A DNA stretch of 64,000 nt from Maniola hyperantus (GCF_902806685.2 NC_048562.1:5262368-5326367), one strand, 5' to 3'. Counted from the first letter of the stretch, positions 10,743 to 21,117 are shown. Made by a program: numbers and translations. The notes: generated from the letters alone by a model not told the origin.

Positions 10743-11161
10743 TTAAGGCGAGTCACCGAGGCGGGCAGCGCCGCTTTGAAGTAAACCACTTGGCAACGGT
10801 CAAATTCTGTGTTTTAAACGTTAAATTTGAATTTAATAAATTATAGAAGTCCTGTTAAAAACCAAAATTTTAGCAGGTTCTCTGTAGTACTTAAAGACAA
10901 ATATTTCCTTATAAAAATTATTTTCCAAGTCAGAAATTTTAGTATTAAATAATTCGTTTTAGACTTTTATTTCGGCTTATTTCAAGATTTTATTTGATCG
11001 AGTAAAGTACTTCCTATTGTGTATCAAAGTAGCACATTCTTTAGACAATGTCTTTAGGTATATTGTGTATTTTTAGCAAGGCCATTATTTAATAGTAAAT
11101 ACCTAAAACATTTGATCTAGCAAACCAGTTTTTTCCGCTTAGCCTCTGTGACTCGCCTTAA
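10743..11161. mobile_element. Non-autonomous TIR element flanked by TTAA
   Basis: TTAA at 10743-10746 is followed by GGCGAGTCACCGAGGC. The right end reads GCCTCTGTGACTCGCC and then TTAA at 11158-11161. The inverted ends match at 15 of 16 positions and the flanking TTAA is repeated, the signature of piggyBac-type insertions. The 411-bp interior has no coding frame. Confidence 0.75.
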
Positions 11162-11313
11162 CAGTCGGCCATCTTGCGTGTGTAGAGTCAGTTTGTCTTC
11201 GCCGAAAATACTCATAAATTCACACAAAAACTAATTAAAGTGCTACAACCAAACCGGACACCCCATTTCATTTCAATAGGTTGGTATAGCAGTAGCACCT
11301 ATGAAATAATAAG

Positions 11314-11738
11314 TCGCCAAGTGCGAGTCAGGCTCGCGCACCGAGGGTGCCGTACTACAGTTGTATTTTTTTAGACATTTTGCGCGATAATTCAAAAACT
11401 ATGATGCATAAAAATAAATAAAAATCTGTTTTAGAATGTACAGGTGAAGACCTTTCATATGATTCCCCACTTGATATAGTTCTTACTTCGAAAATTGAAA
11501 ATGCCAATTATTAGTTTATGACCACAATTAAATTTTTTTTGTGTGATGTAACCGCAAATTCACGGTTTTCAGATTTTTCCCCAAATGTCAGCTATAAGAT
11601 CTACCTACCTGCCAAATTTCATGATTCTAGGTCAACGGGAAGTACCCTGTAGGTTTCTTGACAGACCGACAGACAGCCAGACAACAAAGTGATCCTATAA
11701 GGGTTTCGTTTTTCCTTTTGAGGTACGGAACCCTAAAA
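11314..11738 (+). repeat. D-family element
   Basis: Full-length copy from CGCCAAGTGCGAGTCAGG to GTACGGAACCCTAAAAA. Confidence 0.9.
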
Positions 11739-11835
11739 ATTTACAAATTTATAAAGGAGAAGGCCCAAAATTGCCTTACGAGTCGTTTCAAGTTTGTATA
11801 GGTACCTATAGTGAAAAATACCAAAGACCTAAATA

Positions 11836-11952
11836 TAATATGCCTACGTCATAATAGCTGTCTGCATACCCAGCCCAACCCGTCCAGTAGTTTCAGCTGT
11901 GCGTTGATAAATCAGTCAGTCAGTCAGTCAGTCACCTTTTTCTTTTATATAT
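11836..11952 (+). repeat. A-family element, 3' half with (GTCA)n
   Basis: Contains CGTCATAATAGCTGTCTGC, CCGTCCAGTAG and a (GTCA)n run near 11917-11935, ending CTTTTATATATTA. Confidence 0.8.
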
Positions 11953-11953
11953 T

Positions 11954-12164
11954 ACTAGATGATGCCCGCGACTTCGTCCGCGTAGATTTAGGTTTTTTGA
12001 AATCCCGTGGGAACTCTTTAATTTTCCGGGATGAAAAGTAGCCTATGTCCTTCCCCGGGATGCAAGCTATCGCTGTACCAAATTTCGCCAAAATCGGTTG
12101 GACGGTTGAGCAGTGAAAAGCTAGCAGACAGACAGACAGACACACTTTCGCATTTATAATACAT
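11954..12164 (+). repeat. B-family element
   Basis: Starts CTAGATGATGCCCGCGACTT and ends ACTTTCGCATTTATAATACA. It is followed head-to-tail by another B copy. Confidence 0.8.
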
Positions 12165-12363
12165 ACTAGAGAATGCCCGCGACTTCGTCCGCGTGGATTT
12201 AGTTTTTACTCTTTGTTTTTCCGGGATAAAAAGGAGCCTATGTCCTTCCCCGGGATGCAAGCTATCTCTGTACTAAATTTCGTCAAAATCGGTTGAACGG
12301 ATGAGCCGTAAAAGGCTAGCAGACAGACAGACAGACACACTTTCGCATTTATAATACATATTA
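12165..12363 (+). repeat. B-family element, tandem second copy
   Basis: Starts CTAGAGAATGCCCGCGACTT and ends ACTTTCGCATTTATAATACA like the preceding copy. The pair forms a head-to-tail dimer of about 200 bp each. Confidence 0.8.
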
Positions 12364-13189
12364 GTACTTATGGATGTATTTAGAAGATAATAAAAATAAT
12401 GCATTTTACCACACATCCGTCCGTCAATAAAATGTTTGATTGGGTGTCGGATGGAAGGTTTCATCTATGGCCAATAAACATCGATTTATTATAATCGATG
12501 ATCGAGCTGTGATTGATATATCGATTTTACATTAATCGATTAATTAATTGGCTTTATTACGGAGGTAAAGTGTTTATAACGTGATATTTAATTACCTAAA
12601 TACCTACTTACTATAACGGCGCCGATTCTCTTGTATTTCTCTAAACTAGATTCAGACTATCTGCATCTTTTTCTTTTTAATATTGCAAAAAGGGACGGAA
12701 CATGAATTTTACATTTAAAGACTCTAAATTTTAGTGCACGTTACAAATTTAAACAGTAGAAAGAAAGAAAGAAATGGATACAAGTAAGAAATATAATTAC
12801 AAAATTATCTGAATTTTTTTTTATTTAATTGTCTGAGAAGTAATTGATTTTTACAAAAATAGCTTCGCCAAGGTACCTACTTACACTCTTTTTCGTAGGT
12901 AACTTACAATTTAATATTGCTAAAAAAGGACGGAACATGAATTGACAAAATTTTTAAATGACACGTCCGCGACTGGCAGCTAAAGTCACGAGGTATGGCA
13001 GCTCTAAATGAAATTTAAAACTGTCAAACTGTAGCTGTCCTTTTCTAAGTAAATGCATTAGTAAGAAGAGGATGCGAATACTCTAAAATTTAGGTGTGCT
13101 CAGAATCAGTACCATTATCTACATTTTATTGGGATGTTGCTACGAAGTTAGAGTCTTCGTAATTGCAAACTAATCAAATTAGTAACTTT
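12364..13189. other. No gene seen
   Basis: AT-rich. A phrase 'GGACGGAACATGAATT' occurs at about 12693 and 12928, hinting at an old duplicated repeat. No domain-bearing frame. Confidence 0.5.
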
Positions 13190-13358
13190 TCCCACTATTA
13201 AGCTTGGGCCTCCGTTCAGAATAAGAACGGTTTGGTCATAATCCACCACGCTGGCCTAGTACGGATGGGCAGACTTCACACACCTGTGTAAATTTCATGG
13301 AAAACTCTCAGCCCTCAGGCATAGTTTCCCACACGATGTTTTCCTTCATCGTCAAACA
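13190..13358 (-). mobile_element. SINE-L fragment
   Basis: Minus-strand match to the SINE-L body (CCACGCTGGCC, ACTTCACACACCTGTG, CGATGTTTTCCTTC on the plus strand); tRNA-like head absent. Confidence 0.75.
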
Positions 13359-13378
13359 TAGAACTTTTTTTTTGAAAT

Positions 13379-13601
13379 CCAAATATATAAAAGGAAAAGG
13401 TGACTGACTGACTGACTGATCTATCAACGCACAGCTTAAACCACTAGACCGATCGGGCTGAAATTTGGCATGCAGATAGCTATTATGACGTAAGCATCCG
13501 CTAAAAAAGAATTTTTGAAAATTCAACCCCTAAGGGGTGAAATAGAGGTTTGAAATTTGTGTAGTCCACGCGGACGAAGTCGCGAGCTTATGCTAGTATT
13601 A
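13379..13601 (-). repeat. A-family element
   Basis: Plus strand runs from TATATAAAAGGAAAAGG through (TGAC)n to CACGCGGACGAAGTCGCGAG and CTTATGCTAGT. Confidence 0.9.
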
Positions 13602-13635
13602 CAATTAAATTAAAGCTAGCCTTATCTAATTACTA

Positions 13636-13735
13636 TACAAATCATGCCCGCGTGGAATGGTGCCAAGAACACTCGCTGCATTTCCGCGCTGGACAGCCAG
13701 GCTGATCCGTTGCGCAAAATATGAGCCAGCCCTTT
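13636..13735 (-). pseudogene. LINE ORF2 C-terminal fragment
   Basis: The minus strand encodes QRISLAVQRGNAASVLGTIP, a phrase I recognise from the C-terminal end of lepidopteran LINE ORF2 proteins. About 30 codons survive. Confidence 0.6.
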
Positions 13736-13845
13736 TGTCACCAGATGAGGCTATTAACCGGGGTGAAATGTCTCGTAAAAGTTTTTAAGCAGTAAGACTT
13801 AATGGCTCCAGGGTCTCCACGACAAACGGAACAGAAATATCTCCG

Positions 13846-13915
13846 AAAAGTTAGAGGTGTGTACCCGGGATCGAACCTCGGGACCTCTTGACCACTATCT
13901 ATCACCGCTTTACCT
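13846..13915 (-). mobile_element. SINE-L 5' (tRNA-like) fragment
   Basis: Plus strand shows GTGTACCCGGGATCGAACCT, the inverse of the SINE-L B-box region, followed by degenerate A-box sequence. Confidence 0.6.
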
Positions 13916-14423
13916 ACCGTACCAAGAAAACAATTTTATTGCGATTTTTCACATAAATACGCAACATATGGCCAACCTAACAGTAAAAGACAACCCATAG
14001 ACAATATAAAACTGACAGATGCAACTAATGCTCCCGCCATTCCTCACCGACCAATCCCGTAGAAGCAAACTTTTTTTTTCATCTAAACCCGAGACAACAG
14101 CTGCGAGTTTTTCAGCCTAACATTAACGTGTTATTGGGTCTTTTTACATGTACATTGTGGTTGGCCGAATATTAGGGATGGGGTGTTTTTTCTGTGATGA
14201 TTTGTGGATGATGACGTTATATTATTGTGAGGGCGCGGAATGGGTTCGAAATTGGAAATTTGTTTAATAATGTATCTTGATTGTTATCTCGATTCTATTT
14301 TCGAATGTAGATTGGATTTTTTTTGTGTTTGAATTGAAAATTATTAAATTAAATTAATCTATTTTTAATTATCTAGGTTCCTAAATGAATTAAAAACGTC
14401 TTTTTCTGGTGTGTTACTTACCC
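13916..14423. other. No gene seen
   Basis: AT-rich unique-looking sequence with no recognisable repeat or domain. Confidence 0.5.
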
Positions 14424-14590
14424 GGCAGGAAATATTGTACCAACATACATCGATCGAAAAGAGATAGCGGTTTCCTAGAACGTTGTCTTTGTCGTTGAGA
14501 CAGACAAAACGCCACATAGGTATGACAGAGACAACGCTCTATTTTAAGCCGAAATCTCTTTCTGAAAGTCGATGTACAATATTTCCTGCC
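14424..14590. mobile_element. Foldback element F1 (variant)
   Basis: Ends GGCAGGAAATATTGTAC and GTACAATATTTCCTGCC are perfect inverses. The arms continue with AGATAGCGG / CGAAATCTCT and GTTGTCT / AGAGACAAC blocks, so most of the 167 bp can fold into one long hairpin. Confidence 0.75.
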
Positions 14591-14904
14591 GTCTACTTAC
14601 TTTAGGTACCATAGACAATAAGTAAGTGTTAGAAAATCGCGGGAAAACTTTATTACACCGCCATATTTGATATTAGTGGTGACATTATTGGGCTTTATAT
14701 TAGAAAAACATGGCCGTTAATCCAATATGGCGACATCTGTGCCAAACTACTTTTGTGGCGCGAAAATTTCGTGTTTTATTGGACGAACTCACGTTATTAC
14801 ACTTTGTCGCTGACTAAGACAGTGTAATATCGCGCCATATTGCATTTCTGATATTGTTTGCAACTTTTGGGCAGATGGAAAAATCTTATCATACCTACCC
14901 ACAT

Positions 14905-15089
14905 ACAGTACGCGGCATTAAAGAATGTAGGTACATCGACCTTTAGAAGGAGATAGCGGATTTGTAGAGCATAGTTTCTGTCGTTGAGACAAAACGTCAT
15001 ATAGGTAGTTATGTGTGACAGAGACAACGCTCTACAAAGCCGAAATGTCATTCTAAAGGCCGATGTACATTACTTTGTGCCGCGTACTG
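14905..15089. mobile_element. Foldback element F1
   Basis: Starts ACAGTACGCGGCA and ends TGCCGCGTACTG; the arms read inward ATGTA(GGTA)CATCGACCTTTA and its inverse. Same family as 24535-24720 and 42986-43167. Confidence 0.8.
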
Positions 15090-15135
15090 AAGTAGGTAAG
15101 TAGTAAACCTACCTAATAATCTTAATTTTATTTTT

Positions 15136-15371
15136 ATTAAAAAAAATTGTGTGATGTAACCAGAAATCCACGGTTTTCAAATTTATCCGTTTACTTGTGC
15201 TATAAGACTGAAGATCTACCCACTTGCTAAATTTCATAATTCGAGGTCAACGGGAAGTAACTACTTAGGTGCCCTATAGATTTTCGTGACAGACACGGCA
15301 GACAGACGGACAGACGGAAACCGAAAACCTTATAGGGTTCCCTTTCCTTTTGAGCTACGGAACCCTAAAAA
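15136..15371 (+). repeat. D-family element, 3' half
   Basis: Contains CCACGGTTTTCAAATTTATC, GGTCAACGGGAAGTA, (GACA)n and ends CTACGGAACCCTAAAAAA. Confidence 0.8.
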
Positions 15372-16074
15372 AGAATTTATTTACGTTATTAAGTTTAATA
15401 ATATCAAAATATTCAAAGATTTTTTCAACCACGATCATATTTATCGTGTCGTAATCGTATTAAAACTTCAGCAACACCTTCACCTACCGCAACGTAAAAA
15501 TACCCAAAAAAAACTCAAATTGTCTATGGACAAAAAGAAGTACTTTATAATACCCAGTTCGGTTTGGCGGACTGTTTGACGCGGCGTAAATATCTTGTTA
15601 GTGAAAGCCAAATACGAGCGTTTATAAATAATAAATAAGCTGGATATAATACTTTACAATACAATGGTGGCTAACAAATGTTACGAGTCGTTTCGGTGTC
15701 ACTTTTTCTATGTAAATTGCGCGCGTAATTTGTGAACGCACTGGGTTCTTTTTCGTACCTGTTAGGTTCTTTTTGTGTCGCTGACGTCTGAAAGGAGGTT
15801 GCAATGAAAACGGGCTTATTGAAGGCGGTGTGATTTTTATTTGATTTTGGGTTTACAGTTTTAATCGAATAAATTCTTTGAATGTCTTGCCTTTTACGGG
15901 TGTGGTTTAATGCTTTTTTCTGGCGGTTCAATCTCAAAAACAAGATTAACTAAGTAGGTGCTTTAATGTTGCTTGTGTGTGGACGAGATTTGATGGTAAA
16001 GATTAGAATTTTTACTTAGCTTAGGTATCTGTTATCCAATCTACATAGACAAATAGTACCTACCATATCACTAC
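15372..16074. other. No gene seen
   Basis: Low-complexity AT-rich sequence; short frames here show no domain. Confidence 0.5.
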
Positions 16075-16150
16075 CACAATTATAAATGCGAAAGTGTGTT
16101 TGTTTGTTGGTTTGTCGGTTTGTCCTTCAATCACGTCGCATCAAAAAAAT
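16075..16150 (-). repeat. B-family tail fragment
   Basis: Plus strand reads AATTATAAATGCGAAAGTGT, then CCTTCAATCACGTCGCA, the inverse of the B-family 3' end. Confidence 0.75.
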
Positions 16151-16167
16151 AACAGCGGTATTTAAAA

Positions 16168-16259
16168 AAAACCGGCCAAGTGCGAGTCAGGCTCGCGCAT
16201 CGAGGGTTCCGTAGTCGGATATTTAATGCATAAAAGTAAATAAAAATCTGTTTTAGAAT
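16168..16259 (+). repeat. D-family 5' fragment
   Basis: Begins ACCGGCCAAGTGCGAGTCAG, keeps GAGGGTTCCGTA, then is deleted into the TAAATAAAAATCTGTTTTAG block. Confidence 0.8.
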
Positions 16260-16392
16260 GTGCACATTCTTCTATACAAGATTCTTCATAATGTTCTCAA
16301 TATGTGAAGTCTGCCAATCCGCACTTGGCCACTATTGTGAAAGGAGACCTGTGCTCAGTAGTGAGCCAGCGTTGGGTTGACTGATTGTAAGC
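16255..16392 (+). mobile_element. SINE-L 3' fragment
   Basis: TTCATAATGTTCTCAATATG, AATCCGCACTTGGCC, then AGTGAGCCAGCGTTGGGTTG, matching the SINE-L 3' half. Confidence 0.75.
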
Positions 16393-16399
16393 ATTCCCA

Positions 16400-16608
16400 T
16401 CTATCTAAATATATAAAAGTTAAAGGTGACTGTCTGACTGATATATCAACGCGCAGCTCAAACTATTAAACGGATTGGGCTGAAATTTGGCATGCAGATA
16501 CCTATTATGACGTAGGCATCCGCTAAGAAAGGATTTTTGAAAATTTAACACCTAAGGGAGTGAAATAGGGGTTTGAAATTTGTGACGAAGTCGCGAGCAT
16601 AAGCTAGT
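16400..16608 (-). repeat. A-family element
   Basis: Plus strand runs ATATATAAAAGTTAAAGGTG ... GACGAAGTCGCGAGCATAAG. Confidence 0.85.
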
Positions 16609-16688
16609 ATTTTATACTTGACACCAAAATCTCTACCCCTCCAACTTAAGCGAAAAACAATTAATATACCCAAACCCACAATACGTTG

Positions 16689-16905
16689 TTCAAAAGTGCC
16701 ACAAATCCTAAACAAAGGTTATCAGTGCAACACAAGAGTGCTCGCTCTGAATTCACAATCACTTAGCTGGCTTGTTATCAATTCATCGCCTACAAGTCAC
16801 AGGAGATAGCGACGAGCGGAGCGGCGAGCGGAGCGTTACACAAGAAAAAGAATTATGAAAAATTTCTAGAGCAGCTTGTTATTAATTCACTATACCACAA
16901 ATCAT
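16689..16905 (+). repeat. Direct duplicate, copy 1 (with 17191-17393)
   Basis: Shares TTCAAAAGTGC, TAAACAAAGGTTATCAGTGC, CAAGAGTGCTCGCTCTGAAT and AGGAGATAGCGACGAGCG with the copy about 500 bp downstream. Both end near an AGC-CTTGTTATTAATTCAC phrase. No coding sense. Confidence 0.8.
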
Positions 16906-16969
16906 AAATGGCAGCGGCCAGCGATTTTTAAAAGCCGTAGCACACTCCCCAACCGACGACTTTAGGGAG

Positions 16970-17033
16970 TTCATAATCTATAAATTATCTATAAATTATC
17001 TCTGGTGATCAGAGACAATTTATAGATTATGAA
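16970..17033. repeat. Hairpin 1 between the two duplicates
   Basis: Left arm TTCATAATCTATAAATT, right arm AATTTATAGATTATGAA: 17-bp perfect stem, with a second small palindrome (CTCTGGTGATCAGAG) in the loop. Confidence 0.85.
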
Positions 17034-17037
17034 TTCC

Positions 17038-17090
17038 CATAAAACACAGATAGTCAGACCAGAGTCTGGTCTGACTGTCAGTGTTTTATG
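17038..17090. repeat. Hairpin 2 between the two duplicates
   Basis: Outer arms CATAAAACAC and GTGTTTTATG, inner arms AGTCAGACCAG / CTGGTCTGACT. The whole 53 bp is a near-perfect palindrome lying five bases from hairpin 1. Confidence 0.85.
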
Positions 17091-17190
17091 AACAGATATC
17101 GTCTTGTCAGTAAAGACATGCTACTAAACAATTAATCCTACTTTAAACAATTAATTGAATCAATAATTGAAACCAGCAATACGTGGAGTT

Positions 17191-17393
17191 GTGTTCAAAA
17201 GTGCGACAAATGCTAAACAAAGGTTATCAGTGCAGCACAAGAGTGCTCGCTCTGAATTCACAATCACTTAGCTGGCTTGTTATCAATTCATCGCCCACAA
17301 GTCATAGGAGATAGCGACGAGCGCACAGGAAACAATGATGAAAAACATACTAAGAGCAACTTGTTATTAATTCACCACCACAAATTATACCTA
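17191..17393 (+). repeat. Direct duplicate, copy 2
   Basis: See 16689-16905. This copy lacks the doubled GAGCGGAGCGGCGAGC insertion of copy 1. Confidence 0.8.
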
Positions 17394-17400
17394 AGTGACT

Positions 17401-17825
17401 TTAAAAAAAATAATTAAAAGCCGTACACACACGTAAGCACACTTTGATCACCCATCCAGTAACTGACTAGAGTCAACGTTAAATAATCAGCGCAATATTT
17501 TTTTTGTAATTTCATTATTGAAATAATATTATTATTATTGGAATAATATTGATATACAATCGACTAAATTGTATAGGTACTACGTAATTCGGCTGCACAT
17601 CGTTCACAGTCCACAGACCATAGTAGAGTTTTCTCTGTAAGCTTATATCTTGCACCCTACAAGAGGGAATCCATTATGTCAGTAGAGTGGGGTGGAGGTG
17701 GAGTGGTGTTGTGGAGAGGGTGCGAATCGCAACACTCACCACGGGAGGGGGTGGTCGCTTATTGCTATTGTTCACATGTTTCGTGTGAGATATTTACCCT
17801 ACGCTAATTTTTGTCTTATAATTTT
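17401..17825. other. No gene seen
   Basis: Unassigned; short GC-richer patch at 17690-17760 with no recognisable domain. Confidence 0.45.
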
Positions 17826-18030
17826 ACTAGCTTATGTCCGCGACTTTGTCCGCGCGTACTACACAAATTTTAAACCCCTTTTTTATCACCTTAGGGGTTG
17901 AATACGCATAGGGGTTAGGGTACATCACAATACTTATACCTACATGCCTTTCAACCCGATACGTTCGGCTTCGGTAGGCAATAGGTATGATCTGAGCGTT
18001 GATAGATCAGTCAGTCAGTCTGCTTTTCCT
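17826..18030 (+). repeat. A-family element, diverged
   Basis: Begins CTAGCTTATGTCCGCGACTT, has CCTTAGGGGTTGAATA and ends (GTCA)n CTTTTCCTTTTATATATTA. Confidence 0.75.
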
Positions 18031-18047
18031 TTTATATATTATGTAGA

Positions 18048-18275
18048 CTAGCTTATGCCCGCGACTCCATCCGCGTGGACTACATAAACTCCAAACCCCG
18101 ATTTCACCCCCTTAGGGGTTGAATTTTCAAAAATCCTTTCTTAGCGGATGTCTACGTCATAATAGCTATCTGCATGCCAAATTTCAGCCCGATCCGTCCA
18201 GTAAACTGCGCTGTGCGTTGATAGATCAGTCAGTCAGTCAGTCAGTTAGTCACCTTTTCCTTTTATACATTAATT
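18048..18275 (+). repeat. A-family element, near complete
   Basis: Begins CTAGCTTATGCCCGCGACTC, has TGCATGCCAAATTTCAGC and ends (GTCA)n then CTTTTATACATTA. Confidence 0.9.
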
Positions 18276-18454
18276 AGATTAGATTTAAAAAAAAGTAATA
18301 TTGGCACATGTTAAGAAATTAACTTTTTTCGTTCTCTCTTCTCTATGTAAGCATGTAGGTATGTACTCGTATGTTCGCGAAAACCCCGAAAAAGACAGTT
18401 GTATATTGAATGTAAAGTATAAATATTGATGTTGTTCGCGCGGCCATTGTGTCG

Positions 18455-18600
18455 AAATGATACGCAGGTCGTGTGTGTGAATATATTGTCAAGTTCGCGA
18501 CGCACCACGCGATTACAAATGGCGGCCCACCGCGGAGATATAAGGGCTTCTACAACATAGCGGGTAAACGCTCCATATGCCTTCCGTAGGCATCTACATG
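18455..18600 (+). repeat. Single-monomer precursor of the satellite
   Basis: The 146 bp here (GAAATGATACGCAGGTCG ... TCCGTAGG) recur at 18837-18982. This copy carries only one satellite monomer (about 18549-18600) and then unrelated sequence. Confidence 0.85.
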
Positions 18601-18836
18601 GCTTCATACTGTTAAGTCAGTTACAGAAGGTTTCAAGCCTAACTTCATATTCCCACTTGTAATTAATATTTGTCGGCAACAACCACGGTACGGCGCCAAT
18701 ATCAATATTTTTGTCTCTACTATATAAATATTTGTCCATCATAGACTGTCACAAGGCTCAAAATGGCTATAACCCAGACCCATAAAGTTAGTAAAAAAAA
18801 AGATGATGCCCCTGAACTATGCTTCATCATTATTGT

Positions 18837-18982
18837 AGAAATGATACGCAGGTCGTGTGTGTGAATATATTGTCAAGTTCGCGATGCACCACGCGATTAC
18901 AAATGGCGGCCCACCGCGGAGATATAAGGGCTTCTACAACATAGCGGGTAAACGCTCCATATGCCTTCCGTAGGCCATCTAC
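18837..18982 (+). repeat. Second copy of the precursor, leading into the array
   Basis: Near-identical to 18455-18600 (one clear difference, CGATGCACC for CGACGCACC). Its monomer is the first unit of the tandem array. Confidence 0.85.
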
Positions 18983-20060
18983 GGGATTCTACAACATAGC
19001 GGGTAAACGCTCAATATGCCTTCCGTAGGCCATCTACGGGCTTCTACAACATAGCGGGTAAACGCTCAATATGCCTTCCGTAGGCCATCTACGGGCTTCT
19101 ACAACATAGCGGGTAAACGCTCAATATGCCTTCCGTAGGCCATCTACGGGCTTCTACAACATAGCGGGTAAACGCTCAATATGCCTTCCGTAGGGCATCT
19201 ACGGGCTTCTACAACATAGCGGGTAAACGCTCAATATGCCTTCCGTAGGGCATCTACGGGCTTCTACAACATAGCGGGTAAACGCTCCATATGCCTTCCG
19301 TAGGCCATCTACGGGCTTCTACAACATAGCGGGTAAACGCTCAATATGCCTTCCGTAGGGCATCTACGGGCTTCTACAACATAGCGGGTAAACGCTCAAT
19401 ATGCCTTCCGTAGGGCATCTACGGGCTTCTACAACATAGCGGGTAAACGCTCCATATGCCTTCCGTAGGGCATCTACGGGCTTCTACAACATAGCGGGTA
19501 AACGCTCCATATGCCTTCCGTAGGCCATCTACGGGCTTCTACAACATAGCGGGTAAACGTTCAATATGCCTTCCGTAGGGCATCTACGGGCTTCTAAAAC
19601 ATAGCGAGTAAACGCTCCATATATGCCTTCCGTAGGCATCTATGGGCTTCTAAAACATAGCGAGTAAACGCTCCATATATGCCTTCCGTAGGCATCTATG
19701 GGCTTCTAAAACATAGCGAGTAAACGCTCCATATATGCCTTCCGTAGGCATCTATGGGCTTCTAAAACATAGCGAGTAAACGCTCCATATATGCCTTCCG
19801 TAGGCATCTATGGGCTTCTAAAACATAGCGAGTAAACGCTCCATATATGCCTTCCGTAGGCATCTATGGGCTTCTAAAACATAGCGAGTAAACGCTCCAT
19901 ATATGCCTTCCGTAGGCATCTATGGGCTTCTAAAACATAGCGAGTAAACGCTCCATATATGCCTTCCGTAGGCATCTATGGGCTTCTAAAACATAGCGAG
20001 TAAACGCTCCATATATGCCTTCCGTAGGCATCTACGGGCTTCTACAACATAGCGGGGAAA
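18931..20060 (+). repeat. Satellite array: 12 x 55-bp type A then 8 x 56-bp type B monomers
   Basis: Type A units start at 18931, 18986, 19041 and every 55 bp to 19536 (CTTCTACAACATAGCGGG ...). Type B units start at 19591 and every 56 bp to 19983 (CTTCTAAAACATAGCGAG ..., with CCATATATGCC). A degenerate unit at 20039 closes the array. Type B units are almost identical to one another; type A units vary at a few sites (CAATATG/CCATATG, GGCC/GGGC). Each type A unit carries a CCGTAG-GCCAT-CTACGG hairpin. Confidence 0.95.
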
Positions 20061-20267
20061 CGCTTCATAAACTTCCTCAGAATCGTCCCCCCCCCCTTGC
20101 CCTGCTCCTCCATGTCCTAACTGCACCAGGTAACATCAGCAGAAAGAGGTTAACCGCTGAATGCAACTCAGCTAAGTTGCATCCGGAAAGCTTAGAAATG
20201 TCTTACAGTCCAAAATTTTATTGACTACACACAATCGCTTTTCGTTTCTCGTTAACTCGTTTCTCGC

Positions 20268-20395
20268 TATAGTCGACGCATTTTAAACTGAGTCGCTCAA
20301 GTTATCTGTCTGTTTCGCTCGCACTTACAGGTCGTAGGTAAGTGCGAGCGAAACAGACAGAACTCGAAAACTCAGTTTAAAATGCGTCGACTATA
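20268..20395. mobile_element. Foldback element F2
   Basis: Ends TATAGTCGACGCATTTTAAA and TTTAAAATGCGTCGACTATA are exact inverses. The arms go on through ACTGAG and CTGTCTGTTTCGCTCGCACTT to a short spacer; nearly the whole 128 bp is one hairpin. A second copy lies at 45601-45731. Confidence 0.9.
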
Positions 20396-20442
20396 ATCGT
20401 CGGCGAACTGACAACAAGTTGCTCATAAGTTTTTTTAATCAT

Positions 20443-20691
20443 CTTCTAAATATATAAAAGGAAAAGGTGACTGACTGACTGACTGACTGACTGACTGACT
20501 GACTGACTGATCTATCAACGCACAGCTCAAACTACTGGACGGATCGGGCTGAAATTTGGCATGCAGATAGCTATTATGACGTAGGCATCCGCTAAGAAAG
20601 GATTTTGGAAAATTCTACTCCTAAGGGGGTGAAATAGGGGTTTGAAATTTGTGTAGTCCACGCGGACGAAGTCGCGAGCATAATCTAGTCG
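20443..20691 (-). repeat. A-family element with long (GACT)n
   Basis: Plus strand: ATATATAAAAGGAAAAGG, (TGAC)n over about 20467-20510, GCATGCAGATAGCTATTATG, and CACGCGGACGAAGTCGCGAG. Confidence 0.9.
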
Positions 20692-20924
20692 TTTATAAAA
20701 ACGCATCGTCTATAGATACCCTTATAGGGTTGAACAGCGTTAATCCGCTTAGGGCCACAGGATTTGTGGTGTTGTATTTGTTTAACCCTTAAATTGTTAT
20801 TGCTTAACAGAAAAGGGTGAGGTTTCTATCATTGTGTGAACTTGCGTATGAATTTGGAATTAGGAAATTAATTTTGGAAGCAAGATAAACATGGTTTTGA
20901 TGGGGGTTTGAGTCAGTACCCTTA

Positions 20925-21117
20925 TTATAAATTTGAAAGTGTGTTTGTTTGTTGGTTTGTCCTTCAATCACGTCGCAACGCAACGGTGCAACGGTGTATA
21001 GATAAAGACCTGGAGAGTGACACAGGCTACTTTTTATCCCGGAAAATCAAAGAGTACCCACGGGATTTTTAAAAACCTAATTCCACGCAGACGAAGTCGC
21101 GGGCATCAGCTAGTAGG
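20925..21117 (-). repeat. B-family element
   Basis: Plus strand from TTATTATAAATTTGAAAGTG to GACGAAGTCGCGGGCATCAG. Confidence 0.85.

Noticed and set aside
18931..20060. CRISPR array
   Set aside because: Units are contiguous tandem copies without unique spacers, and the DNA is eukaryotic; this is a satellite.
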